Assembly (NCBI GenBank): GCA_934725285.1 | Contig: CAKVBK010000054.1 | Span: forward strand, 1-11,488 | DNA length: 11,488 bases | Source of the DNA: an uncultured Bacteroidales bacterium | GTDB lineage: Bacteria > Bacteroidota > Bacteroidia > Bacteroidales > UBA932 | Direction: 5' to 3' | In this document: positions 1 through 6,362 of the stretch, piece after piece | Position numbering within the stretch: the first letter of the stretch is position 1 | Layout: each line of letters begins with the position of its first letter | The notes under the pieces: generated by a model | Told to the model about the DNA's origin: nothing | The model's input: the letters and a program-made list of their open reading frames with translations, nothing else | Databases searched by the model: none | Position numbers and translations under genes: made by a program

Positions 1-31
1 GTAATTGCCTCCTTGCGAAAGTTGAGATGGA

Positions 32-889
32 ATGTCTGATGAACTGAATATTCTGCTGACAAATGACGATGGCTATCGGGCCGGAGGCATTCATGCACTG
101 GCTGACATCATGCGTCAATTTGGCAGAATCACGGCGGTCGCGCCGAAATTCCACCAGTCCGGGATGTCAATGGCAGTCTCGATGGGGGGGCGGGCGATCG
201 CCTACAAGGAACTTCCTGAAAAGGACGGAGTGCGGTGGTCTTACCTTGACGCGACTCCGGCGAGCTGCGTGAAGTACGGCCTGGACGAGATTTTCTGGCC
301 GAATAAGCCGGATGTCGTGGTCTGCGGAATCAACCATGGATCCAACGCTGCCACGGCGGCGAACTATTCAGGGACCCTCGGCGCGGCGGAGGAGGCCGCG
401 TTGAACGGAATATTCGGCATTGGAGTCTCGCTTGACACAATGAGCATGGATGCGGACTTCTCTGTTGTCAATGAATATTTCCCCGACATATTCAGAAAAC
501 TTTGGGCACATCACAATCCTAAGTCGGGAATATATTATAATGTGAATTTTCCGAATATTCCCGCTTCGGCTGTCAAAGGCATCCGTGTCGGGCATCAGGG
601 GCTTGGGCATTGGGAGAAGGAATTCAAGCCGTGGGACGCCGGGATATTCGCGAAAAGAGGTGTCAGCCCCGAGGATCTTGGTCACTCATCATTTCCCAAG
701 GCTGAGGAAGGGGAGAGGCTCTACATGATGGTTGGTGACTTCAAGGACGATTCCCCTGCGGATGACGTTCTGGCGGACCATCACATCCTTGCCGATGGCT
801 ACATCTCCATCGTTGCCCACAACATCAACAGTTCGGACCACGAGGAGATCGCCCGGCTGAGCGGCCTCGGATTCAACGAGGATTTTTAA
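32..889 (+). CDS. surE: 5'/3'-nucleotidase SurE
   Basis: SurE is a metal-dependent phosphatase that removes the phosphate from nucleoside 5'- and 3'-monophosphates in the cytoplasm. The family signature is complete. The N-terminal LLTNDDG supplies the metal-binding pair Asp12-Asp13, Ser43 lies in HQSGMS, and Asn101 lies in CGINHGSN, followed by the conserved NYSGTLGAAEEA stretch (residues 111-122). At 285 aa it is somewhat longer than the usual roughly 250 aa, with the extra length towards the C-terminus. The ATG at 32 places the NDDG motif at the normal distance from the N-terminus; no Shine-Dalgarno is evident. The stop lies 52 bp before lpxB on the same strand, so the two are probably cotranscribed. 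The assignment is by motif and is firm; the physiological substrate is not shown by the sequence. Confidence 0.96.
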   Translation: MSDELNILLTNDDGYRAGGIHALADIMRQFGRITAVAPKFHQSGMSMAVSMGGRAIAYKELPEKDGVRWSYLDATPASCVKYGLDEIFWPNKPDVVVCGINHGSNAATAANYSGTLGAAEEAALNGIFGIGVSLDTMSMDADFSVVNEYFPDIFRKLWAHHNPKSGIYYNVNFPNIPASAVKGIRVGHQGLGHWEKEFKPWDAGIFAKRGVSPEDLGHSSFPKAEEGERLYMMVGDFKDDSPADDVLADHHILADGYISIVAHNINSSDHEEIARLSGLGFNEDF

Positions 890-924
890 TGAATATGCCA
901 ATGGATATGCCAGTACGGCGTTGA
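889..924 (+). CDS. Possible 11-codon mini-ORF between surE and lpxB
   Basis: An ATG overlaps the surE stop by one base (TAATG, 887-891) and opens a reading frame for MNMPMDMPVRR that ends at a TGA at 922-924, 17 bp before the lpxB start. Its position would allow translational coupling between the two genes, or a short leader peptide. Four Met in eight residues, no recognisable ribosome binding site and the chance frequency of such small frames all argue against a functional product. It is listed only because the stop/start overlap is exact. Confidence 0.12.
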   Translation: MNMPMDMPVRR

Positions 925-941
925 CTGAATAATCAAGGAAT

Positions 942-2102
942 ATGCGCTACTACATCATAGCCGGCGAGGCGTCCGGGGATCTGCACGGATCCAATCTTAT
1001 GAGGGGGCTTTACGCCGAGGACCCCGAGGCCGACATCCGGTTTTGGGGCGGAGGACTGATGGATGCCGTCTATCATGAGCACCAGCAAGGAACAGGTCTT
1101 GTGAAGGACTACAAGGATGGGGCGGTCATTGGGTTCACTCAGATCCTGATCCACGCCAGGGCGTTCGCCAAAAGGTTCACGGACTGCACGACTGACATCC
1201 TGCGATGGAAACCGGATGTTGTGATACTCATCGACTACCCGGGATTCAATTTCCGTGTCGCCGAGTTTGCCCACAAGGCCGGATTCAAGGTCTTTTACTA
1301 CATCGCCCCGAAGGTCTGGGCCTCAAGAGAGAGCCGTGTGAAGAAGATCAAGGCCTTTGTGGACAAGCTTTTCATCGTGTTCCCGTTTGAGATTCCGTAT
1401 TTCACGAAGAAAGGTGTTGACTTTATATATAAAGGTAATCCCCTGATCGACGCCATAGACAACTCGGAAGCCTTCAAGGAGACCCGGGAGGAGTTCCTTG
1501 CCAAGACAGGACTTCCGAACAAACCGATGATCGCCCTTCTGGCCGGATCCAGAAACGGGGAGATCAGCTCTATGATGCCGACCTTCATGGAGTTCGCCGA
1601 CAAGCTGCACGCTTTGCCAGAATATTCAGACTACCGCTTCGTGGTGGCCGCCGCTCCCGCTCGTTCCGAGTCCGACTATGCAAAGTACATCGGGGGACGT
1701 GAATATGTCAGTGTGGTTTTCGGCCAGAGCTATGCGGTGATGCGTCACGCCAGGGCCGCCGTGGTCAACTCAGGAACCGCCTCGCTGGAATGCGCGCTGA
1801 TCGGGACACCTCAGGTGGTGGCTTATAAGGGGGCAGAGATCAACTTCTTGATCGCAAAGATGATAATCAAGATCCAGTACATAAGTCTCGGCAACCTGAT
1901 CCTCGACAGGATTTGTTTCCGTGAGCTTCTCCAGTACTATTTCACGCCTGACAATGTGCTGTATGAGGTGCGGAGAATGATAGAGGATGAAGAGTATCGT
2001 TCCGCCATGCTTGCGGGCTATCAGGAGATCCGTGACGCTCTCGGCGGCGAGGGGGCTTCCGCAGCTGTGGCCAGGGCTATGATTGAGGAACTTAGAAAGT
2101 AG
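942..2102 (+). CDS. lpxB: Lipid-A-disaccharide synthase LpxB
   Basis: LpxB is a family GT19 glycosyltransferase at the inner membrane. It joins UDP-2,3-diacylglucosamine and lipid X to give the beta-1,6-linked lipid A disaccharide 1-phosphate, a core step of the Raetz pathway. The 386 aa length is normal for the family. Visible hallmarks are AGEASGD at residues 7-13, the glycosyltransferase motif LLAGSRNGEI at 199-208, and the donor-site signature NSGTASLE at 276-283 followed by IGTPQVVAYK. The ATG at 942 puts GEASGD at its usual position near the N-terminus. A short AAGGA (935-939) precedes it but is too close to be a convincing ribosome binding site. It follows surE with a 52-bp gap, and the following secreted-protein gene could be in the same transcript because no clear terminator separates them. 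The protein is intact and unremarkable. Confidence 0.96.
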   Translation: MRYYIIAGEASGDLHGSNLMRGLYAEDPEADIRFWGGGLMDAVYHEHQQGTGLVKDYKDGAVIGFTQILIHARAFAKRFTDCTTDILRWKPDVVILIDYPGFNFRVAEFAHKAGFKVFYYIAPKVWASRESRVKKIKAFVDKLFIVFPFEIPYFTKKGVDFIYKGNPLIDAIDNSEAFKETREEFLAKTGLPNKPMIALLAGSRNGEISSMMPTFMEFADKLHALPEYSDYRFVVAAAPARSESDYAKYIGGREYVSVVFGQSYAVMRHARAAVVNSGTASLECALIGTPQVVAYKGAEINFLIAKMIIKIQYISLGNLILDRICFRELLQYYFTPDNVLYEVRRMIEDEEYRSAMLAGYQEIRDALGGEGASAAVARAMIEELRK

Positions 2103-2121
2103 TTTGGGGTATGGTCTCTTC

Positions 2122-2179
2122 GACAAGCTCAGTGACCGAAGTATAGCGACCGCAAAAGGCATTGGTCACTGAGCTTGTC
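2122..2179. repeat. Perfect 16-bp inverted repeat, REP-like intergenic element
   Basis: The left arm GACAAGCTCAGTGACC (2122-2137) and right arm GGTCACTGAGCTTGTC (2164-2179) are exact reverse complements separated by 26 bases. A second, shorter pairing is possible: GTCACT (2165-2170) with AGTGAC (2182-2187). No T-run follows, so it does not look like an intrinsic terminator. With flanking bases the left arm reads CTTCGACAAGCTCAGTGACC. From memory, elements of this kind (TTCGACAAGCTCAG...) recur between genes in many bacterial genomes, but this could not be checked. It lies in the 108-bp gap between lpxB and the secreted-protein gene. Confidence 0.75.
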
Positions 2180-2210
2180 TAAGTGACTGACAGGACAGAA
2201 TAACAATAAT

Positions 2211-3323
2211 ATGAAAATGAAAAGAATAGCGTTGATCGCATTGATGATTGTGGCAGGAACCGTTGCGGCATATTCACAGACGGGGCTGAATCTGCCGACC
2301 GAGGTCTATGTCGAGGGAGGAAAGCATCACGTTCAGGGCATAGCGTATGACAAGACGGCCGGGCGGATGTACTTTTCTTTTACGACGAGTTTCCTGAAAA
2401 CAGACCTTGAAGGAAACGTGATTGGTTCCATTGACAGGATTCAGGGGCATCTTGGCGCGATGACATTCAATCCTTCCGACAGAAAGGTCTATGCCTCGCT
2501 TGAGTGCAAGGATGATGTCATTGGCGCCGGATTGTCCACGTTCGCGAAAGGGCGTTCAATGTTCTACATCGCCATAATCGATGTGGACAAGGTGACCGAG
2601 GTCGGAATGGATTCGGAGGACAACGACGCTTTCCGCATAGTGTGCGTCAAAGAGGCCACACATGATTTCCATATGACAGGATTCGCCGACCAGAATTACG
2701 AGCACTTCTACGGCTGCTCTGGAATCGATGGAGTTACGATCGCCCCTAAACTGGGCAAGAAGAGCGGAAAGAATTACCTCTATGTGGCCTATGGCATCTA
2801 TGGCGACAATGCCCGCAACGACAACAACCATCAGGTGCTGCTCCGCTATGACATCAAAAAGTTGAATGAATATGCCGGCAAGGTGAAGTTCGGGGATTTC
2901 TATGCGGAAGGCCCGGCGAAGCCTCTGGACAAATATTTCGCCTACACGGGCAACACAAACTGGGGTGTTCAGAATCTTGCGTATGACGCTGAATCCGGGA
3001 AAATGTTCATGGCTGTGTACAAGGGCAGGAAGAGCATATTCCCGAACTATGACATCTTTATGTTCGATGTCTCTGAGAAGCCGGTCAAAAGGAGCTTGGC
3101 AGGAGTTCTGTACGACATCACCAAACATAAGGTGATAGGATCTTACGAGAAGCCTGTGCCGGGCTTCTACTTTAAGTATGGATCAACAGGAATATGTCCG
3201 GTCGGAGACGGCTTGTTCTATTTCGCCGAGCCTGGTAAAAACCCCGCTGCCGGAAAGCAATACTCCAGAACCCATCTTTATCGCTGGACAGGAGATTCCG
3301 CCAGACCTTTTGACAGATTATAG
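2211..3323 (+). CDS. Secreted protein of unknown function, beta-propeller-like
   Basis: I do not recognise a named family. The first 20-23 residues form a standard Sec signal peptide: basic MKMKR, a hydrophobic stretch IALIALMIVAGTVAA, then AYSQ. There is no Cys after the hydrophobic core, so this is not a lipoprotein; a periplasmic or exported location is inferred. The mature part has repeated short segments of the type 'GIAYDKTAGRMYFSF', 'AMTFNPSDRKVYASL', 'NYLYVAYGIYG', 'NLAYDAESGKMFMAVYKG' and 'GDGLFYFAEPG'. These resemble blades of a beta-propeller that track back-and-forth strands, as in NHL or SMP-30-like proteins. No catalytic motif could be identified. The 370-aa frame is complete and starts 108 bp after lpxB; it may be read through from lpxB. 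An in-frame ATG at 2217 (MKRIAL) is an equally plausible start. Confidence 0.8.
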   Translation: MKMKRIALIALMIVAGTVAAYSQTGLNLPTEVYVEGGKHHVQGIAYDKTAGRMYFSFTTSFLKTDLEGNVIGSIDRIQGHLGAMTFNPSDRKVYASLECKDDVIGAGLSTFAKGRSMFYIAIIDVDKVTEVGMDSEDNDAFRIVCVKEATHDFHMTGFADQNYEHFYGCSGIDGVTIAPKLGKKSGKNYLYVAYGIYGDNARNDNNHQVLLRYDIKKLNEYAGKVKFGDFYAEGPAKPLDKYFAYTGNTNWGVQNLAYDAESGKMFMAVYKGRKSIFPNYDIFMFDVSEKPVKRSLAGVLYDITKHKVIGSYEKPVPGFYFKYGSTGICPVGDGLFYFAEPGKNPAAGKQYSRTHLYRWTGDSARPFDRL

Positions 3324-3368
3324 GTTTGATGGCCACTTCTACAGGCGCAGAGAACGCGGCTTAGGCCC

Positions 3369-3383
3369 GTGAGCATGTCGAAG
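3369..3383. repeat. Degenerate half-copy of the 2122-2179 repeat arm
   Basis: GTGAGCATGTCGAAG resembles the right-arm orientation of the element at 2122-2179. Over 20 bases (3364-3383), GGCCCGTGAGCATGTCGAAG matches the complement of 2119-2138 at about 15 positions. It lies in the short gap between the convergent stop codons of the secreted-protein gene and the GH25 gene. No complementary second arm is seen nearby. This could be chance; the match is modest. Confidence 0.3.
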
Positions 3384-3389
3384 CTGGGT

Positions 3390-4337
3390 TCAACGTCTCG
3401 TCACACTGAGGTCGACAAGTCCCGGAACTCCCTTCACTACAGCCTTGTCGGTGAACTGCCACCATGTCCAGCCTTCGAAAGACGGCTGGTCTTTTTCGTA
3501 ATGCGCTATCCACACCGGATAGTTATCCGTGATGTCCTTGCCGAGGCAATCTTTCGCAAACGATGCCCCGGTGTAGACGATCGGTTTCTTGCCATAATGT
3601 TTTTCGATGGTCCTGAGCCATTTGAGAGCTTCTTCGTTCAGTCTTTCCCTCGATCCTCCGCGATGTATTGTCTCTATGTCCAGAACCGGTGGCAAATCTT
3701 TGAATCTCAGGTCACCAACAGTTTTGATGAACAGTTTTGCCTGAGTCTCTCCGTCCTTGGAACTCCTGAAAAAATGATATGCTCCTCTCCGTAGACCTGA
3801 TCTGCCGGCGTCCCGCCAGTTCCTCATGAAATCCTTATCGACCAACGACACACCTTCCGTAGCCTTGATGAAAATGAAACTGACCGGTTTGATGTCTTTG
3901 GCCAGATGGTGATCCCTGATTGTTCTGCCACGCTTGTCTGTCAGTACGTAAAGTGAGTCCCAGACGATGCCGCCGGCGTTGTGATGGGAAATGTCGATCC
4001 CGTAGCGCCAGTCTCCGGGTGGTACCTTGGCTCCGGTCTCGTGCCCGCTGCCGCCGTCACGGCTGAGGAGCATAATCACCATGGCCAGAATGACAGACGC
4101 GGCGATGCCGACAGCCGTCCAGACTCCTATATTCACTTTCCTGGGCTTTCTCTTTTTCCTTCGTGAGCGTTTTGTCTGGCATGCCTTCGTTCTTTGTGTG
4201 CCGGCTTTTTTCCGGGAAGCTCCGCTTTTGTCTTTCCCACGTTCTTTGCTTTCGGTTTCCTCGCCGGCACCTTTGTTTTTCGCTTTCACGTTCGCGGCAC
4301 CTTGAATATTCTTGTTTTTCGCCTCTGGCATATTCAT
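3390..4337 (-). CDS. Membrane-anchored GH25 lysozyme (N-acetylmuramidase)
   Basis: Glycoside hydrolase family 25 enzymes cleave the beta-1,4 bond between N-acetylmuramic acid and N-acetylglucosamine in peptidoglycan. Residues 1-69 are highly charged, with 24 Lys/Arg against 6 Asp/Glu, peaking in KRSRRKKRKPRK (56-67). A single membrane segment follows at 70-91, so the tail should be cytoplasmic and the enzyme periplasmic. The GH25 domain spans about 110-310: YGIDISHHN with Asp115, YHFF at 187-190, PPVLDIE with the catalytic Asp220/Glu222 pair, PVWIAHY at 275-280, and WWQFTD and VDLS with Asp309 near the end. The C-terminus stops six residues after Asp309, shorter than the VDLNVF-plus-tail ending usual in relatives. 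The gene is convergent with the secreted-protein gene and divergent from the transporter. An alternative start at Met3 would change nothing important. Confidence 0.9.
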   Translation of the reverse strand: MNMPEAKNKNIQGAANVKAKNKGAGEETESKERGKDKSGASRKKAGTQRTKACQTKRSRRKKRKPRKVNIGVWTAVGIAASVILAMVIMLLSRDGGSGHETGAKVPPGDWRYGIDISHHNAGGIVWDSLYVLTDKRGRTIRDHHLAKDIKPVSFIFIKATEGVSLVDKDFMRNWRDAGRSGLRRGAYHFFRSSKDGETQAKLFIKTVGDLRFKDLPPVLDIETIHRGGSRERLNEEALKWLRTIEKHYGKKPIVYTGASFAKDCLGKDITDNYPVWIAHYEKDQPSFEGWTWWQFTDKAVVKGVPGLVDLSVTRR

Positions 4338-4376
4338 AAAATCCTTGAAACCGCGGCAACCGTGGCCACCGCCTCA

Positions 4377-4384
4377 CAAAATTA
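4377..4384 (-). promoter_or_regulatory. Candidate -7 element for the GH25 gene
   Basis: On the minus strand these bases read TAATTTTG, matching the Bacteroides -7 consensus TAnnTTTG. Transcription would begin near 4370, leaving about 33 bases before the GH25 ATG at 4337. No TTTG is present at the expected -33 distance (about 4404-4407 on this strand reads CAAA), so the call rests on the -7 element alone. Confidence 0.35.
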
Positions 4385-4399
4385 ATGAATATTTCTGAC

Positions 4400-4407
4400 T
4401 ATCTTTG
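4400..4407 (+). promoter_or_regulatory. Candidate -7 element for the AspT/YidE-family transporter gene
   Basis: TATCTTTG matches the Bacteroides -7 consensus TAnnTTTG and ends 15 bases before the transporter ATG at 4423, implying a very short untranslated leader. The -33 slot, 19 bases upstream at 4377-4380, holds CAAA rather than TTTG. It is the back-to-back partner of the minus-strand element at 4377-4384. Confidence 0.4.
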
Positions 4408-4422
4408 TGCGATGTATATTAA

Positions 4423-6102
4423 ATGACTATGAACTGGTTCATCGAGATGTTCACGGAATCGTCTTATATTCAAGCGATTCTCGTCCTGTCGCTGATTTGC
4501 GCCGTTGGCCTTCTTTGTAACAAGATCAAGATCAAAGGAGTCAGTCTCGGTGTCACTTTCGTGTTTTTCGCCGGAATCATCATCGGACACTTCGGCCTCA
4601 GCGTTGATCCCAGTATGTTGGCTTTGGCTCAGAATTTCGGCCTTGTGCTGTTTGTGTTCACTCTCGGTTTGCAGGTGGGGCCGAGTTTCTTCCCTTCATT
4701 GAAGAAAGGTGGCATAAAACTGAATATACTGGCGTTCGCCGTGCTTCTGGTCGGCACTCTGATGACGTTGGGAATAAGCAAGTTATGCGGTATGTCGCTG
4801 CCAGTGGCGACTGGTCTTCTTACCGGTGCGGCGACCAACACGCCGATGCTTGGCGCTGCGCAGCAGACCCTCCTGCAGGCCGATCCTGGGGCGGTGGATG
4901 TCTCGAACCAGATGGCCACGGCCTGCGCTGTCGGCTATCCTTTCGGTGTGATCGGCGTGATCCTTTGTGTGGTGATTCTCTCGGCCATATTCCGTAAGAA
5001 GCAACACTCTAAAGACCTACACGACAACCAAACCTTCATCACTGAGTTCCGGGTGAGCAATCCGGCCGTTTTCGGCAAGACCATCCGTGACATAATGAAG
5101 GACGCGCACGTCCGCCTTGTCGTGTCCAGGGTTTGGAAATATGGAGGCGAAGGCCGCGGGCAGGTGATCATTCCAGACGGTGACACAGTGCTTGAGGAAG
5201 GGGAACACGTGCTTGTGCTGACCCGTGAGAAGGACGCCGGGTCGGCGGAGCAATTGTTCGGTGAGAAGGTCGTCAAAGACTGGAACAAGAAGGACATAGA
5301 CTGGAACCATCTTGACGGAATGCTTGTGTCACGTCACATTTTTGTCACCAAGGCAAGCGTAAACGGGTCAAAGCTCGGAGATCTGCATCTGCGCAACGTT
5401 TACAGGATCAACATCACAAGGGTCAACCGAGCAGGTATTGACCTGCTTCCGTCCCGTGACCTCAGGCTTCAGATCGGGGACAAACTGACTATAGTCGGTG
5501 AGCAGAAAGCGATTGACCGTGTCGCGGAAGTCCTTGGCAACCAGGAAAAGGAACTGCGCAATCCGAATCTTTTGTTCATCTTTGTCGGGCTTATGCTCGG
5601 ATTGATTCTGGGCAGTCTTCCTATCTCCATTCCTGGAATGAGCGTTCCGATCAGACTTGGGATAGCCGGAGGACCGATTTTGATCGGAATCCTGATGGGG
5701 GCTTTCGGGCCGAGGATCCATCTGACCACCTACACGACGCATAGCGCTAACCTGATGCTCCGTCAGTTTGGGTTGACTGTCTATCTTGCCGGCCTTGGGC
5801 TCAGCGCCGGTCCGGATTTTTTCGAGACGGTGTTGAGGCCTGAAGGCTTGCTGTGGATCGGGGCCAGTCTTCTTCTGGCAATCGTTCCGGTGCTGTTGGT
5901 GGGTTTCGTCGCGTCCAGGTTCTGCAAGACGGACTATTCGGAGAATGTCGGGATGCTTTGCGCTTCTATGGCCAACCCTATCGCCCTGAACTATGCCCTC
6001 ACCACGGTTGATGACGATGAGCCTTCTGTCGCCTACGCGACAGTCTATCCGGTGGAGATGTTCCTGCGTGTGATCTCCGGACAGGTGCTGATGCTGCTTT
6101 GA
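4423..6102 (+). CDS. AspT/YidE-family (AAE) transporter with two RCK_C domains
   Basis: This is an inner-membrane carrier of the aspartate:alanine exchanger family (TC 2.A.81), which includes AspT of Tetragenococcus and YidE/YbjL of E. coli. The 559 aa length is typical. An N-terminal membrane bundle (about 14-190) and a C-terminal bundle (about 382-559) are internal duplicates: LGLQVGPSFF (81-90) mirrors LGLSAGPDFF (458-467), and TGAATNTPMLGA (134-145) is the family's conserved re-entrant-type motif. Between them lie two soluble RCK_C/TrkA_C-like domains (about 203-285 and 293-375), each with the characteristic LEEGEHVLVL or LQIGDKLTIVG ending; these usually bind a regulatory ligand. The substrate cannot be read from the sequence; a dicarboxylate or amino acid is the family expectation. 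Met3 (4429) is an alternative start. The gene appears monocistronic, with a promoter-like element upstream and a hairpin downstream. Confidence 0.9.
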   Translation: MTMNWFIEMFTESSYIQAILVLSLICAVGLLCNKIKIKGVSLGVTFVFFAGIIIGHFGLSVDPSMLALAQNFGLVLFVFTLGLQVGPSFFPSLKKGGIKLNILAFAVLLVGTLMTLGISKLCGMSLPVATGLLTGAATNTPMLGAAQQTLLQADPGAVDVSNQMATACAVGYPFGVIGVILCVVILSAIFRKKQHSKDLHDNQTFITEFRVSNPAVFGKTIRDIMKDAHVRLVVSRVWKYGGEGRGQVIIPDGDTVLEEGEHVLVLTREKDAGSAEQLFGEKVVKDWNKKDIDWNHLDGMLVSRHIFVTKASVNGSKLGDLHLRNVYRINITRVNRAGIDLLPSRDLRLQIGDKLTIVGEQKAIDRVAEVLGNQEKELRNPNLLFIFVGLMLGLILGSLPISIPGMSVPIRLGIAGGPILIGILMGAFGPRIHLTTYTTHSANLMLRQFGLTVYLAGLGLSAGPDFFETVLRPEGLLWIGASLLLAIVPVLLVGFVASRFCKTDYSENVGMLCASMANPIALNYALTTVDDDEPSVAYATVYPVEMFLRVISGQVLMLL

Positions 6103-6108
6103 TTTTCC

Positions 6109-6129
6109 GGTAAATTTGCTGGTAAATTT
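6109..6129 (+). repeat. Short direct repeat GGTAAATTT
   Basis: GGTAAATTT occurs at 6109-6117 and again at 6121-6129, just after the transporter stop. A related AGTAAATTT is part of the hairpin arm that follows at 6138-6150. The run of three related copies suggests slippage or decay of a longer repeat. No function is assigned. Confidence 0.5.
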
Positions 6130-6137
6130 AGTCGCGG

Positions 6138-6173
6138 GGTAGTAAATTTCGCCAATTCACGAAATTTACTACC
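6138..6173 (+). terminator. Perfect 13-14-bp hairpin after the transporter gene
   Basis: GGTAGTAAATTTC (6138-6150) and GAAATTTACTACC (6161-6173) are exact complements, and the next pair inward (G6151-C6160) also fits, leaving an 8-base loop. It begins 36 bases after the transporter stop and is followed by TTGATTATTTTG, a loose T-rich stretch. A terminator or 3'-end-stabilising hairpin for the transporter mRNA is likely. The stem is AT-rich apart from its ends, and the sequence could equally be a dispersed repeat arm. Confidence 0.5.
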
Positions 6174-6181
6174 TTGATTAT

Positions 6182-6212
6182 TTTGTACTTACAAGTCCAG
6201 TGCGTACATTTG
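6182..6212 (+). promoter_or_regulatory. Bacteroides-type promoter for the lipoprotein pair
   Basis: TTTG at 6182-6185 and TACATTTG at 6205-6212 match the Bacteroides -33 (TTTG) and -7 (TAnnTTTG) elements with a 19-base spacer, the expected geometry. Transcription would start near 6217-6220 and give a leader of about 145 bases before the ATG at 6363. This is the only site in the window where both elements were seen at correct spacing. Confidence 0.6.
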
Positions 6213-6362
6213 CCCATAATCAAAACTTGACCAATTACCCTTGGCATAGTTTGATGACCATGTTTTGTTTGCCTCTGTTTGGCTTTGAGAAGAAGATTGA
6301 ACACATATAACAGACATATAGAACCAGATAATTTCATATAGTGATTTATTTTGATTTAATTT
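6213..6362 (+). other. AT-rich untranslated leader of the lipoprotein pair
   Basis: About 145 bases of AT-rich sequence separate the predicted promoter from the first lipoprotein ATG. It contains a T/G-rich run (about 6261-6290), a repeated CATATAG (near 6315 and 6337) and a short CCAA/TTGG stem (6231-6234 with 6241-6244), but no known riboswitch or attenuator. No Shine-Dalgarno is seen; the A/T-rich bases directly before the ATG suit Bacteroidota initiation. Confidence 0.35.

Noticed and set aside
184..190. Run of seven G in surE as a phase-variation tract
   Set aside because: Seven is short, the gene is a housekeeping phosphatase and the frame is intact; nothing suggests switching.
2122..2200. 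Inverted repeat as an intrinsic terminator of lpxB
   Set aside because: No T-run follows either arm and the 26-base loop is long; a dispersed repeat fits better.
2556..3128. 190-aa open frame antisense to the secreted protein
   Set aside because: No domain or signal is seen and the sense frame has a clear signal peptide; it is a shadow frame.
3369..3794. 141-aa plus-strand frame across the GH25 gene
   Set aside because: It is antisense to catalytic GH25 motifs that are clearly conserved on the minus strand.
6128..6337. 69-aa open frame on the minus strand between the transporter and the lipoproteins
   Set aside because: It runs across the perfect hairpin and the predicted promoter, lies in AT-rich intergenic DNA and has no recognisable domain or start signal.
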